Of a stretch of 64,000 bases of DNA, positions 56,603 to 64,000 are shown piece after piece (position 1 is the stretch's first letter; each line of letters opens with the position of its first letter). Position numbers and translations under genes: made by a program. Origin of the DNA: Streptomyces sp. NBC_00554 (GTDB lineage: Bacteria; Actinomycetota; Actinomycetes; Streptomycetales; Streptomycetaceae); NCBI RefSeq assembly GCF_041431135.1, contig NZ_CP107799.1, positions 4,712,001-4,776,000 of the forward strand, read 5' to 3'. The notes under the pieces were generated by a model. The model saw nothing but the letters and a program-made list of their open reading frames with translations, was not told where the DNA came from and made no database searches.

Positions 56603-58315
56603 ATGAACCCAGCAAGACGCACGACGGCCACGGTTGCCACCGCCCTCGTGCTCGCCACCGCGGGCGGCCTGCTCATAGCCGCCCCCGCCTCCGCCGCGAC
56701 GACCTGCGCATCGCCGGTCTACAAGCGGCAGTTCTTCGCCAACACCACCTTCTCCGGTACGCCGAAGAAGACGGACTGCGACACCGCGATCGACCAGAAC
56801 TGGGGCACCGCCGCCCCCGCTTCCGGTCTCCCGACGAACAACTTCGGCGTCCGCTGGACGGTGACCCGCGACTTCGGCTCCGGCGGCCCGTTCTCGCTCC
56901 CCGTCTCCACGCAGGACGGCATCCGGGTCTACCTCGACGGCACCCGCAAGGTCGACATCTGGAAGAACGTGTCCTCGACGGTGAAGAAGACCGTCAACAT
57001 CACCGTCCCGGCCGGAAAGCACACCCTGCGGGTGGACTACGTCAACTGGACAGGGACAGCGAACGTCAAGTTCGCCTACACCCCCCGCACCACGGCCACC
57101 GTCGACAAGGTCAAGCCCCTCACCCCGACGGGCACGGCCGTCACGTACGACACAGCCACCGGCAAGGCGAAGCTCACCTGGTCCAAGAACAAGGAGATGG
57201 ACCTCGCGGGCTATCGCGTCTACCGGCGCCTCAAGGGAGCGGCGTTCCCCGCCAAGCCGCTCGCGACGACGACGTCCACCTCGTACACGGACTCGACCCT
57301 CCCCGTGACGGGCGAGGCGTACTACTACTACGAGGTCCGCGCCTACGACAAGGCCGGCAACGAGTCCACGGGCACCGCCGACAAGCTCGTCACCACCGCC
57401 GACCTCACCGCCCCCGCCGTGCCCACCGGGCTGGACACCTCCATCTCGGTGAACGGAATCCCGATCGAGTGGACCGCGGTCGCCGGGGCGACGTCGTACA
57501 ACGTGTACCGGGCGCCGAGCGGGAGCAGCACGTACGCCAAGGTCGGGGACACGACCAAGGCCTCGTACCTGGACACCTCGGCGGTGGAGGAGAGCACCTA
57601 CCTCTACCGGGTGACCGCCCTGGACGCGGCGGGCAACGAGTCCGCCCGCTCCGCCGCCGTCGAGGCCACCCGCCCGGACAGCACCGCACCACCCGCGGTG
57701 ACCGGGCTGTCGGCCACGCCGACCGAGTACGGCTTCTCGCTGGCCTGGGACCCGAACCCGGCGCCCGACCTCGGGCGGTACGTCGTCTACCGGGGTGAAC
57801 TCCTGGGCGACGACGAGGAGAAGGTCTGCTCCGTGCACGAGGTGGAGTGGCTGTCCGCCGCCACCACGTCGTACGAGTACGCGACCCTGCCCGACGGCGA
57901 AGAGGCCTGCTTCTTCATCGACGCGTACGACGACAACTGGTGGTCCGCCTGGAAGACGACCGGCGAGGCCAACATCATCACGGCGACGGAACTCGACATG
58001 ACGCCGAGCGTCGCGACTCCGGAGGGCTCCCCGCTGGAACTGGACGCGTCCGGAGCGGAAGGCGACGAGGGCAACTACCTCGACTGGAACTGGAGCGCCA
58101 GTTCCCAGGAGACGACGGGCTACCGCGTCTACCGCTGGAACCCCGCCACCGAGGCGTACGAGAAGATCGCCGACGTCGGCAGCGGTGTCACCTACTACTA
58201 CGACACCGGCGCCCGGCGCGGCACCACGTCCTTCTACTGGGTGACCACCCTGGCCGCAGACGGCACCGAATCCGTACCGGCGGGCGACTGGGCGGCCACG
58301 GCGCCTGCGCAGTGA
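56603..58315 (+). CDS. Secreted PA14-fibronectin III protein B
   Basis: The protein is 570 aa. A signal peptide of about 30 residues (ends SAATT) leads to the same PA14-like domain as protein A, with very few changes over residues 35-215, then three or four fibronectin III repeats (YRVYRRLKGAAFP, YEVRAYDKAGNESTG, YNVYRAPSGSSTY, YVVYRGELL, YRVYRWNPATEAY). The C-terminal half diverges from protein A. It lies 134 bp after gene A and has its own leader, so the genes are separately transcribed. A hairpin at 58330-58364 ends it. Confidence 0.86.
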   Translation: MNPARRTTATVATALVLATAGGLLIAAPASAATTCASPVYKRQFFANTTFSGTPKKTDCDTAIDQNWGTAAPASGLPTNNFGVRWTVTRDFGSGGPFSLPVSTQDGIRVYLDGTRKVDIWKNVSSTVKKTVNITVPAGKHTLRVDYVNWTGTANVKFAYTPRTTATVDKVKPLTPTGTAVTYDTATGKAKLTWSKNKEMDLAGYRVYRRLKGAAFPAKPLATTTSTSYTDSTLPVTGEAYYYYEVRAYDKAGNESTGTADKLVTTADLTAPAVPTGLDTSISVNGIPIEWTAVAGATSYNVYRAPSGSSTYAKVGDTTKASYLDTSAVEESTYLYRVTALDAAGNESARSAAVEATRPDSTAPPAVTGLSATPTEYGFSLAWDPNPAPDLGRYVVYRGELLGDDEEKVCSVHEVEWLSAATTSYEYATLPDGEEACFFIDAYDDNWWSAWKTTGEANIITATELDMTPSVATPEGSPLELDASGAEGDEGNYLDWNWSASSQETTGYRVYRWNPATEAYEKIADVGSGVTYYYDTGARRGTTSFYWVTTLAADGTESVPAGDWAATAPAQ

Positions 58316-58329
58316 CCTGAGCGACACAG

Positions 58330-58364
58330 AAGGGGTCGGGGGGTGACCAACCTTCCGGCCCCTT
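58330..58364. terminator. Bidirectional terminator between PA14 gene B and Uma2 gene
   Basis: AAGGGGTCGG (58330-58339) pairs with CCGGCCCCTT (58355-58364) over ten pairs including one G-T, with a 15-nt loop. It lies 14 bp past the stop of gene B and 42 bp past the stop of the convergent Uma2 gene. The flanks are not T-rich. Confidence 0.6.
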
Positions 58365-58405
58365 GCCGCAGTTGGGCCGCCATTCGGACAGTGACGGCCC
58401 CCTCG

Positions 58406-59047
58406 CTACTTCCCCGGCCTCGCAGGCCCCGTGATCGCCTCCGTGATGGCGAAGCCCTTGGCGGGCCCTTCGGGGATGGTGACCTCGGTGCCGTACGACA
58501 CTCGGTGCACGCCCACCCAGTCGGCCTTCTCGGGGCGGGGTTCGGTGAGGACGGTTACGGTGCCCTGGTCGTCGTAGTCATCGATGATGACGTAGACGGG
58601 GATGCTCGCACGGGCGTACTCCCGGCGCTTCTTCACGCGGTCGCGGTCCTGGTTGCGCTTGCCTGGGGAGACGACCTCAACGACGAGTCGAACTGCCGCA
58701 GCAGTGAGCCCGAGGCCATCATCCGTTACGTAGCGCTCCGTATCCCTGACCGTGACGAACAGGTCGGGCACCCACGCGCCGCCGTGGTGAAAGATGTTCG
58801 TGTCGTTCCGGGTGGCGAAGTCCCCACCCCTCAGGAACTCCCCCAGCGCCTCCTTGAGCTGGTAGATGATCTCGCTGTGCGAATAGCGGCCGGTGGGTGA
58901 CACCTCGATGGCTCCCTCGATGATCTCAGCGCGGTAGCCCTCGGGGAGTTCCATGGCCTTCCATGCCTGCCACAGGACCTCGTCCAACTCTGAAACGGAC
59001 GGGGTGGGCGACGGGGTGGGCTCGGACTCGGTCCTGGTCTCAGGCAT
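58406..59047 (-). CDS. Uma2 family (PD-(D/E)xK nuclease-fold) protein
   Basis: The protein is 213 aa. ELPEGYRAEIIEGAIEVS, HHGGAWVPDLFVTVRD (the Asp of the nuclease fold) and VRLVVEVVSPGKRNQDRDRV (the E-V-x-S and the basic residues) are the conserved blocks of Uma2/DUF820. The family is abundant in actinomycetes with no agreed substrate; nuclease activity is only predicted. ATG 59047 is the family-like start with GAGAGG 9 nt before; an upstream extension (MAAYRDGV...) is not supported. Confidence 0.85.
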   Translation of the reverse strand: MPETRTESEPTPSPTPSVSELDEVLWQAWKAMELPEGYRAEIIEGAIEVSPTGRYSHSEIIYQLKEALGEFLRGGDFATRNDTNIFHHGGAWVPDLFVTVRDTERYVTDDGLGLTAAAVRLVVEVVSPGKRNQDRDRVKKRREYARASIPVYVIIDDYDDQGTVTVLTEPRPEKADWVGVHRVSYGTEVTIPEGPAKGFAITEAITGPARPGK

Positions 59048-59178
59048 GGTCTCGGGCCTCTCGTGCGCAAGAGCGGTCAAGGTGCGGCACCTCCTCCTCA
59101 AGTGTGGGCTTGGCGTCGTTGAGGCACAAGCAACGCCGTCACGGTAGGCAGCCATATGGGCTCACCTGCGGAAACGAC

Positions 59179-59610
59179 TCAGCCCGCCAACCCCAGTTCG
59201 AACCACACCCCCTTCGCATACCGCCCCGCCCGCTCAGCCGCGACGCCCCACATGTCAGCCACCTCCTCCACCAGGGCTAGCCCACGCCCCCAACAGGCGA
59301 CGGCACCCGCCACGGGGTGCGCCACAACCGGTGGATCAGGGCTCTCGTCGAAGACGCTCACGTGGAGTCGGGCGGGGGTCAGGCGGATACGGACCATTGC
59401 GGTGCCCTTGGTGTGCAGGTGGACGTTCGTGACGAGTTCCGAGGTGCACAGGGCGGCGGGCATGACGAGGGGTTCGCGGTCGTGGGTGAACAGGACGGCG
59501 CGTACGAAGTCCCGGCACACGCGGGGTGCGGTGGCGTCCGCGGGGGCGAACAGGCTGTATTCGTGCGTGAGTTGGGCGGGGCGGTGGGCGGCGCGGCGGG
59601 CAGGGTCCAT
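59179..59610 (-). CDS. ATP-binding (HATPase, RsbW-like) regulatory protein
   Basis: The protein is 143 aa, of the histidine-kinase-like ATPase fold of anti-sigma/AbaA-like proteins: PAALCTSELVTNVHLHTKG contains the N-box, DESPDPPV the second box, and WGRGLALVEEVADMWGV the G-box. The ATG at 59610 has GGAG 9 nt upstream; a longer form from 59784 is possible but its Pro-rich extension lacks a good ribosome site. Divergent from the XRE regulator with DUF397, as in the whiJ/abaA-type clusters of streptomycetes. Confidence 0.8.
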   Translation of the reverse strand: MDPARRAAHRPAQLTHEYSLFAPADATAPRVCRDFVRAVLFTHDREPLVMPAALCTSELVTNVHLHTKGTAMVRIRLTPARLHVSVFDESPDPPVVAHPVAGAVACWGRGLALVEEVADMWGVAAERAGRYAKGVWFELGLAG

Positions 59611-59863
59611 GGGGGTCGGCTCCCGTCGGGGGTGGGGGGATGGCTGGCCCGTGCCCTGCGATGGCTCTGTCCGCGCGCTCCTGGTGGGAGGGGCGGGTGC
59701 TCTGTCGGCTTGCGGGCAGGGGGAGTTGGTTGATTCCGGTGAGTCACCTGCTTCACACTCACGGTAGGGCAGATGGGCTTTCATGAACAACCTAATCGCC
59801 ACTATCGGTGGACCAACCCCCGCGATCAGGGCAGACTTCGGGGAAGTCGGCAAGGAGAGTCAC

Positions 59864-60745
59864 GTGGGACTTCGCACCACCATCAGCGAGCGTCAACGGC
59901 GCCTCGGCTTCGAACTCAAACACCTGCGCGAGAAGGCGGGATTGACCGCAGGAGAAGCAGCTGAGCGGATCAACATGGGCCGTGTTCAGCTGAGCCAGAT
60001 CGAAACCGCGAAGACGAGCATCCTGACCGGACGACTCCGCGAGCTCTGCCACCTCTACGGATGTACAGATACGACGTATATCGAGGCCCTCGTCGCCACG
60101 TCCGAGGCAACCGGTAGAGGATGGTGGAGTGCGTACAAGAAACGCCGAGGACTCGACGCCCTCAACACCGCAGAACTGGAGGCGGATTGCACCACCCTTC
60201 GGATGCACCAGTCACTGTTCATCCCGGGGCTCTTCCAGACCGCCGACTACGCGCGAGCCATCTTCACCAGCCCTGGCCTGGGCTTCGAACGCAGCGCAGG
60301 CGCCCTGGAGTTCCGCATGGAACGGCAGCAGGTACTCACCCGCGAGAATCCGCCCTCCGTGCACGCGGTGATCCATGAGTCCGCCCTGCACATGCGGTTC
60401 GGCGGAGCCAAGGTGGTTCGCGAGCAGCTGCTGCACCTCGTGGAACTCGCGCGCCTGCCCAACGTCACCATCCAGATCTATCCGTTCAGCGCCCAGGCGT
60501 ACGCGGCACTCAGCGGCAACTTCGTCCACGTCATCCCAGGACACCCGGAGTTGGGCACCGTCCTGCTCGAACAGCCCGTCGGACTCCAGTACTTGGGCGA
60601 CAGGCCGAGCCTGGACCGGTACGAGGACCTGTTCCAGCACCTGGCCGAGAACGCCCTCGCCCCCATCGACGTATCGTTGGCCCCAGATGCACACTCTGTG
60701 AAGGACTCGCTGGCACTCATCCAGCACGTTCTCTACACGCTCTAG
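59864..60745 (+). CDS. XRE-family regulator with DUF5753 (WhiJ-like)
   Basis: The protein is 293 aa. Residues about 13-60 are an XRE helix-turn-helix (FELKHLREKAGLTAGEAAER and VQLSQIE). Residues about 95-290 are the DUF5753 domain with LFIPGLFQTADYARAIF and VTIQIYPF. GTG 59864 follows AAGGAG by 6 nt. Its stop is 11 bp before the DUF397 gene. WhiJ-like regulators pair with small DUF397 proteins and ATP-binding proteins in development; a similar module role is likely here. Confidence 0.88.
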   Translation: MGLRTTISERQRRLGFELKHLREKAGLTAGEAAERINMGRVQLSQIETAKTSILTGRLRELCHLYGCTDTTYIEALVATSEATGRGWWSAYKKRRGLDALNTAELEADCTTLRMHQSLFIPGLFQTADYARAIFTSPGLGFERSAGALEFRMERQQVLTRENPPSVHAVIHESALHMRFGGAKVVREQLLHLVELARLPNVTIQIYPFSAQAYAALSGNFVHVIPGHPELGTVLLEQPVGLQYLGDRPSLDRYEDLFQHLAENALAPIDVSLAPDAHSVKDSLALIQHVLYTL

Positions 60746-60756
60746 GGAGGCCCCCG

Positions 60757-60951
60757 ATGCCCGAACTGAACTGGCAGAAGTCAACGTTCAGCGGAGGCCC
60801 AGAAGGCGAGTGCCTCTACGTCGCCACCGCCCCCGACGGAACCCTCCACCTCCGCGAGAGCGACACCCCGGACGACATCCTCCACACCGCCCCGCGGGGC
60901 CTCGCCGCGCTGCTCCGGCACATCAAGAGGACGAACCCGCCTCAGCACTGA
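60757..60951 (+). CDS. DUF397 small protein (WhiJ-associated)
   Basis: The protein is 64 aa. It has LNWQKSTFSGGPEGECLYVA and the C-terminal TAPRGLAALLRHI of DUF397. GGAGG precedes ATG 60757. Its gene directly follows the XRE regulator, so it is probably that protein's partner or antagonist. It is the intact relative of the fragment at 53236-53334. Confidence 0.92.
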   Translation: MPELNWQKSTFSGGPEGECLYVATAPDGTLHLRESDTPDDILHTAPRGLAALLRHIKRTNPPQH

Positions 60952-60994
60952 TGGCGCCGACGGCGATCGGACAAGTCCGCGGGCCGGCCGCCGG

Positions 60995-61567
60995 TCAATC
61001 GGCAGGCAGGCCGAACCAACGCAGGAGTACGGGTCGCGCGTCGTCGGGGGCATCCTCGGGACCGCGGGCATAGCGCGCGAGCAGTGCCAGATAGTCGTCA
61101 TGGAAGGCGTCCAGCTCACCCTTCGTGAGATGGATGAGGCTGCGTGAGCCCCGCATCCAGCCTTCGGACTCCGCCTGTCCGGCGGTGAACTGCCGGGCCA
61201 GCTCGACGTCCTCCTCCATCCTCATGCGATCCAGCTCGGCCGACATGGCGCGCTCGGCCTCCGTCAGCTCATCCTGCGGCGGTCTGCGGATGTCGAGGCC
61301 GCGCACCCCGCGCCACCAGCGCTCACGCCCGGTGGAGCGCTCGGGGATGTCCTCGATGAGGCCACTGCGCTCCAGCATGCGCAGGTGATAGCTGAGCGTC
61401 CCGGTGTTTTCGCCGAGGGCGGCGGCCAGCGTGGTCGAGGTGGCCGGGCCCGCCGTGCCGAGGTGGCGCAGGATGCGCAGCCGCAGGGGGTGCGCGAGGG
61501 CCTTGAGCACCTCGGGGCTGTCGACCGTGCGCCGATCCGTGGCTTCCGCTCCGCGCTCTTCCGTCAT
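60995..61567 (-). CDS. ArsR-type winged-helix transcriptional regulator
   Basis: The protein is 190 aa. LKALAHPLRLRILRHLGTAG, TTLAAALGENTGTLSYHLRM and LERSGLIEDIPE form the ArsR helix-turn-helix; the C-terminal half is helical (RMRMEEDVELARQFT). No metal-binding Cys are present, so it is not a classical metal sensor. It is divergent from the secreted protein gene across 76 bp that hold a 32-bp palindrome, its likely operator. Confidence 0.88.
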   Translation of the reverse strand: MTEERGAEATDRRTVDSPEVLKALAHPLRLRILRHLGTAGPATSTTLAAALGENTGTLSYHLRMLERSGLIEDIPERSTGRERWWRGVRGLDIRRPPQDELTEAERAMSAELDRMRMEEDVELARQFTAGQAESEGWMRGSRSLIHLTKGELDAFHDDYLALLARYARGPEDAPDDARPVLLRWFGLPAD

Positions 61568-61594
61568 GGCGGCAGTCTATCCGGATCGCAGCAA

Positions 61595-61632
61595 TTTCTC
61601 TGCAGACCTTTCTCTGCAGAGAAAGGTCTGCA
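61595..61632. promoter_or_regulatory. 32-bp perfect palindrome, probable operator
   Basis: TGCAGACCTTTCTCTG (61601-61616) is followed directly by its exact complement (61617-61632). TTTCTCTGCAGA also occurs as a direct repeat at 61595-61606 and 61609-61620. It lies 12 bp before the GTG of the secreted protein and 33 bp before the ATG of the regulator, so a dimer bound here would control both. Confidence 0.75.
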
Positions 61633-61643
61633 ATGCTGGATGC

Positions 61644-62378
61644 GTGACACCGAACCGAGAGACCTTGAATCGCACAGTCCGCCGCTTCACGAGTGCTGCC
61701 GCGGGGGCCCTGCTTGCCGCCCTCGCCCTGGGCGCCGCACCCGCACACGGAGCTGAACGGGCAGCGGATCCGCCCGAGTTCGACTTCTCCGCCTGCCCGA
61801 CCGCCGGTGAGCTGCCCGCAGGTGCGGACCCCGGGACCTGGCGCTGCGAGGTCATGCACGCCACGGGGCATCTACGCATGGGCGCCATCGACGAGCCGCT
61901 CACCGAACCCATGACGATCACCTTTGCGGAAGGCCGTGTGGACGGTGAGTTCCGCCAGGTCTTCGGGCAGATGACGGCTGCGCCGATCCGGGTGGGAGGG
62001 ACCCCGTTGACCCTGACTCCGCAGTACGGCGGCTACTCGGACTTCCTGTCCGACGACACCCGGCGCGGCGAGTTCGACATCAAGTTCGCCATAAGCACGG
62101 CGCACGGGGTGCCGACCCGGCCGTCGTCGCACTGCTCAGTGGGCAGCGATGAGGACGCGGTCCACCTCGTACTCAAGGACACCGATCCCACCCGGGTGAT
62201 ATCCACGGATCCCCTGGTCGTCACCTTCGGCGCCCAGGACACGGAGTTCGCCGCCCCGGGCACGAGTGGCTGCGGCCCCCTGCGCCGCACACTCGACCGA
62301 GCCCTGGGCCTGCCGTCCGCGTCGGGGGCGAACGCCTTCGACATGGACGTCACGGTGGCCATCCGGCCCTACATATAG
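61644..62378 (+). CDS. Secreted protein of unknown function
   Basis: The protein is 244 aa. GTG 61644 gives TPNRETLNRTVRRFTSAAAG, a long basic N-region, and then a hydrophobic core ending at APAHGAE, so export is likely. The mature part contains PEFDFSACPTAGELP, WRCEVMHATGHLRMG and a Cys pair further on (SSHCSVGSD, GTSGCGPL). No named family is recognised. The ribosome site is weak and a TTG at about 61665 is an alternative start. It is divergent from the ArsR-type regulator and probably controlled by it. Confidence 0.75.
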   Translation: MTPNRETLNRTVRRFTSAAAGALLAALALGAAPAHGAERAADPPEFDFSACPTAGELPAGADPGTWRCEVMHATGHLRMGAIDEPLTEPMTITFAEGRVDGEFRQVFGQMTAAPIRVGGTPLTLTPQYGGYSDFLSDDTRRGEFDIKFAISTAHGVPTRPSSHCSVGSDEDAVHLVLKDTDPTRVISTDPLVVTFGAQDTEFAAPGTSGCGPLRRTLDRALGLPSASGANAFDMDVTVAIRPYI

Positions 62379-62434
62379 ACCGGTTCGGTGAGTCATTGCC
62401 GGTACCTGTGACCCACGGGCACCCTCGCCGCACC

Positions 62435-62464
62435 GCGCCCCGCCGGACGAATCCGGCGAGGCGC
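62435..62464. terminator. Bidirectional terminator hairpin
   Basis: GCGCCCCGCCGG (62435-62446) pairs with CCGGCGAGGCGC (62453-62464) with one mismatch and a 6-nt loop, in the gap between the convergent secreted-protein genes. It lies 56 bp after the first stop and 29 bp before the second. Confidence 0.6.
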
Positions 62465-62492
62465 GATAGCGGAACCCCTCATCCACCAACCG

Positions 62493-63077
62493 TCAGCAGT
62501 AAGCCTTGGCCGCCTTCTTGGCGGTACCCCTGGCCGGTGCCTCGGTGCACTTCACGCCGCCCTCGGTCTGGACGCTCCAGCTGCGGGCCTTGCCGTACGC
62601 CTTCTTGCCGTAGCCGGTCCCGCTACCGTTGCAGGTCTTGGCCTCCCAGTAGCCGGAGGCCTTCTTCACACCGCTGAAGACGACATACGTGCCGGACTTG
62701 TTGAAGTTGAACTCGACCGACTCACTGGTCTCCTTCGTCTTCTCTCCGGCCTTGGTCAGAGTGCCGGAGACGTGGGCGTCCATGCTGGAGATGACCCACT
62801 GCGCCGAGTAGCTGGCACCGGCGGTGATCTCACGGCCGGAGCTCACGGTCGAGCGATAGGTGGCCGACTTCGTGTACTTGCCGGTGCCGTCCTGAGGGAT
62901 GTTGATCTGCTTGGCGTGGGTGATGACCCACGCCGACGACAGCGAGGTCCAGGTGGCGTGCTTGTAGCCGGGCTCACAGATGATCGGCGCGGCGCTGGCC
63001 ACACCGGCCGGCAAGCCCACCATCAGCAGGGCTGCGATACCGGTCGTGGCCATGGTCGCCGTCAGTCGCTTGTTCAA
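62493..63077 (-). CDS. Secreted protein of unknown function, Lys/Gly-rich C-terminus
   Basis: The protein is 194 aa. TTG 63077 (GGGGAG 6 nt before it) gives NKRLTATMATTGIAALLMVG and cleavage around GVASAA. The mature part is beta-rich with WTSLSSAWVITHAK, YSAQWVISSMDAHVSG and EFNFNKSGTYVVFSG, and ends with a Cys/Lys/Gly-rich tail (KTCNGSGTGYGKKAYGK). Three Cys residues could form disulfides. No family is recognised. A hairpin at 63103-63126 would be in its leader. Confidence 0.72.
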   Translation of the reverse strand: MNKRLTATMATTGIAALLMVGLPAGVASAAPIICEPGYKHATWTSLSSAWVITHAKQINIPQDGTGKYTKSATYRSTVSSGREITAGASYSAQWVISSMDAHVSGTLTKAGEKTKETSESVEFNFNKSGTYVVFSGVKKASGYWEAKTCNGSGTGYGKKAYGKARSWSVQTEGGVKCTEAPARGTAKKAAKAYC

Positions 63078-63102
63078 TGCAAACTCCCCGTTTGGTGATC
63101 CA

Positions 63103-63126
63103 TGCCCCGAACAACTTGTCGGGGCA
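63103..63126 (-). promoter_or_regulatory. Hairpin in the leader of the secreted-protein gene
   Basis: TGCCCCGA (63103-63110) pairs with TCGGGGCA (63119-63126) around an 8-nt loop, 25 bp before the TTG start on the minus strand. It could be a 5' stem that stabilises the mRNA or an operator. The rest of the gap up to 63289 shows nothing definite. Confidence 0.45.
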
Positions 63127-63289
63127 CGGCCAAATAGAAGCAGTCGCATTAGCGACGCGCAAGAAGATTTCCGGGCTCGAACGAAATCCGGCGTAGCGTC
63201 GAATAGCCTTGCCCATCAGGCATGTTGGCGAATCGACACACCGCCGCGATCGATCAATGACAATCATGACCATTCACTAACACAAACAG

Positions 63290-63382
63290 GACAAGGCCGC
63301 GACGGCCGACATGCCCCACGCGTACAAGGTGCGGGCACTGAACGCGGCCTCGCCCGGCGCGGAGTCCGCACTGTCCCCCTGA
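63290..63382 (+). pseudogene. C-terminal remnant of a fibronectin III protein
   Basis: The frame from 63290 to the TGA at 63380-63382 reads DKAATADMPHAYKVRALNAA then SPGAESALSP. It resembles the last strand of a fibronectin III domain, as found in streptomycete secreted proteins. No start or upstream domain is present. It stands directly before the leader and gene of PA14 protein C, so it is probably the tail of a lost upstream paralog. Confidence 0.6.
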
Positions 63383-63426
63383 GGTGTCGGCGACCCCCGG
63401 CGGCCTGACGGTCAAACGCGCGCAAG

Positions 63427-63496
63427 ATCCGTACAACCAAGCCGCGTCCTCACGAGTCCTGATCGTCAACGGCTTTGCCCGCCGTTGACGATCAGG
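63427..63496 (+). promoter_or_regulatory. TACAACC motif, 19-nt spacer and 16-bp hairpin leader of PA14 gene C
   Basis: ATCCGTACAACC (63427-63438), 19 nt, then CCTGATCGTCAACGGC (63458-63473) with complement at 63481-63496. It is nearly the same as the leader of gene B. GAAGGAACGC again precedes the ATG. Confidence 0.65.
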
Positions 63497-63509
63497 AGCG
63501 AAGGAACGC

Positions 63510-64000
63510 ATGAACCCAGCGAGACCCACGACGGCCGCAGTCGCCGGCACCGTCGTGCTCATCACCGCGGCCGGCCTGCTCGTGGCCGCCAACTCCGCCT
63601 CCGCCGCGACGAGTTGCGCATCACCGGTCTACAAACGGCAGTTCTTCGCGAACACCAACTTCTCCGGTACGCCGAAGAAGACCGACTGCGATACGGCCAT
63701 CGACCAGAACTGGGGCACGGGTGCGCCCGCCTCCGGCATGCCGACCAACAATTTCGGCGTCCGCTGGACGGTGACCCGCGACTTCGGCTCCGGCGGCCCC
63801 TTCGCCCTCCCCGTCTCCACCCAGGACGGCATCCGCGTCTACCTCGACGGCACCCGCAAGGTCGACATCTGGAAGAACGTGTCGTCCACGGTGAAGAAGA
63901 CCGTCAACGTCACCGTCCCCAAGGGCAAGCACACCCTCCGCGTCGACTACGTCAACTGGACCGGCACCGCGAACGTCAAGTTCGCCTACACGCCCAGGAC
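63510..64000 (+). CDS. Secreted PA14-fibronectin III protein C (cut by window end)
   Basis: ATG 63510 after GAAGGAACGC gives MNPARPTTAAVAGTVVLITA, then a signal-peptide end at SASAA and the PA14-like domain (YKRQFFANTNFSGTP, NNFGVRWTVTRDFGSGG, WKNVSSTVKKTVNVT). The frame is open at 64000, so the fibronectin III part lies beyond. The PA14 part is more diverged from A and B than those are from each other. Confidence 0.85.
   Translation, partial: MNPARPTTAAVAGTVVLITAAGLLVAANSASAATSCASPVYKRQFFANTNFSGTPKKTDCDTAIDQNWGTGAPASGMPTNNFGVRWTVTRDFGSGGPFALPVSTQDGIRVYLDGTRKVDIWKNVSSTVKKTVNVTVPKGKHTLRVDYVNWTGTANVKFAYTPR

Noticed and set aside
60995..61567. Metal-sensing ArsR
   Set aside because: The regulator lacks the Cys or His clusters expected of a metal sensor, and no metal transporter is adjacent.

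Overview
The window is high-GC, codon-dense actinobacterial DNA, almost certainly from a Streptomyces chromosome. Supporting signs are the frequent GTG/TTG starts, 4- and 8-bp start/stop overlaps, an HspR-type HAIR operator at clpB, DUF397/XRE/AbaA-like trios and MbtH-dependent NRPS genes. I ran no database search, so all family calls come from motifs and from recall.

Region 1 (1-19.3 kb) is mostly core genes. It starts with a membrane acyltransferase and an alpha/beta hydrolase. A tryptophan-catabolic set follows: arylformamidase-like hydrolase, TetR regulator, kynureninase and tryptophan 2,3-dioxygenase. Then come a DUF3151 gene, a DHA2 drug exporter, fba, pyrE, an aldose-epimerase-like gene, an SRPBCC membrane-anchored protein, a membrane spermidine-synthase-like protein, DUF2617, a tiny Cys-periodic membrane protein, a class I aminotransferase, a mannosyltransferase-like membrane protein and a YbjN-like gene. 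Three copies of a GC-rich intergenic inverted-repeat element and one 164-bp fold-back element lie between these genes.

Region 2 (19.3-41.4 kb) is a nonribosomal peptide cluster read leftward as one apparent operon. In transcription order it encodes a 60-aa exported peptide, a free carrier protein, NRPS A-T-C, NRPS C-A-T-C-A-T, NRPS C-A-T-TE, an MFS exporter, MbtH, a luciferase-like monooxygenase, a flavin reductase, a solute-binding-like protein without a signal peptide, and a free adenylation enzyme. The totals are five A domains, five carriers and four C domains, which fits a pentapeptide. One A domain is LYS2-like and carries a collagen-like (Gly-Gln-Pro)n insertion of about 21 repeats. 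A TrmB/LuxR-type regulator is divergent from the operon. The cluster sits between core genes (the YbjN-like gene and clpB).

Region 3 (41.4-49.1 kb) holds clpB with its HAIR box and a PPOX oxidoreductase. A second regulator/exported-peptide locus follows: a small Trp-repeat peptide and a Rieske-like remnant protein are divergent from three paralogous TrmB/LuxR-type regulators.

Region 4 (49.1-64 kb) has an ATP-grasp/alpha-E/transglutaminase operon, a VanX-like dipeptidase, a DUF397 remnant, an orphan xylF-type lipoprotein, three copies (the last cut by the window end) and one remnant of a secreted PA14-fibronectin III family, a Uma2 protein, an AbaA-like/XRE/DUF397 trio, an ArsR-type regulator with a 32-bp palindromic operator, and two small secreted proteins. 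The three PA14 genes share a TACAACC - 19 nt - hairpin leader.
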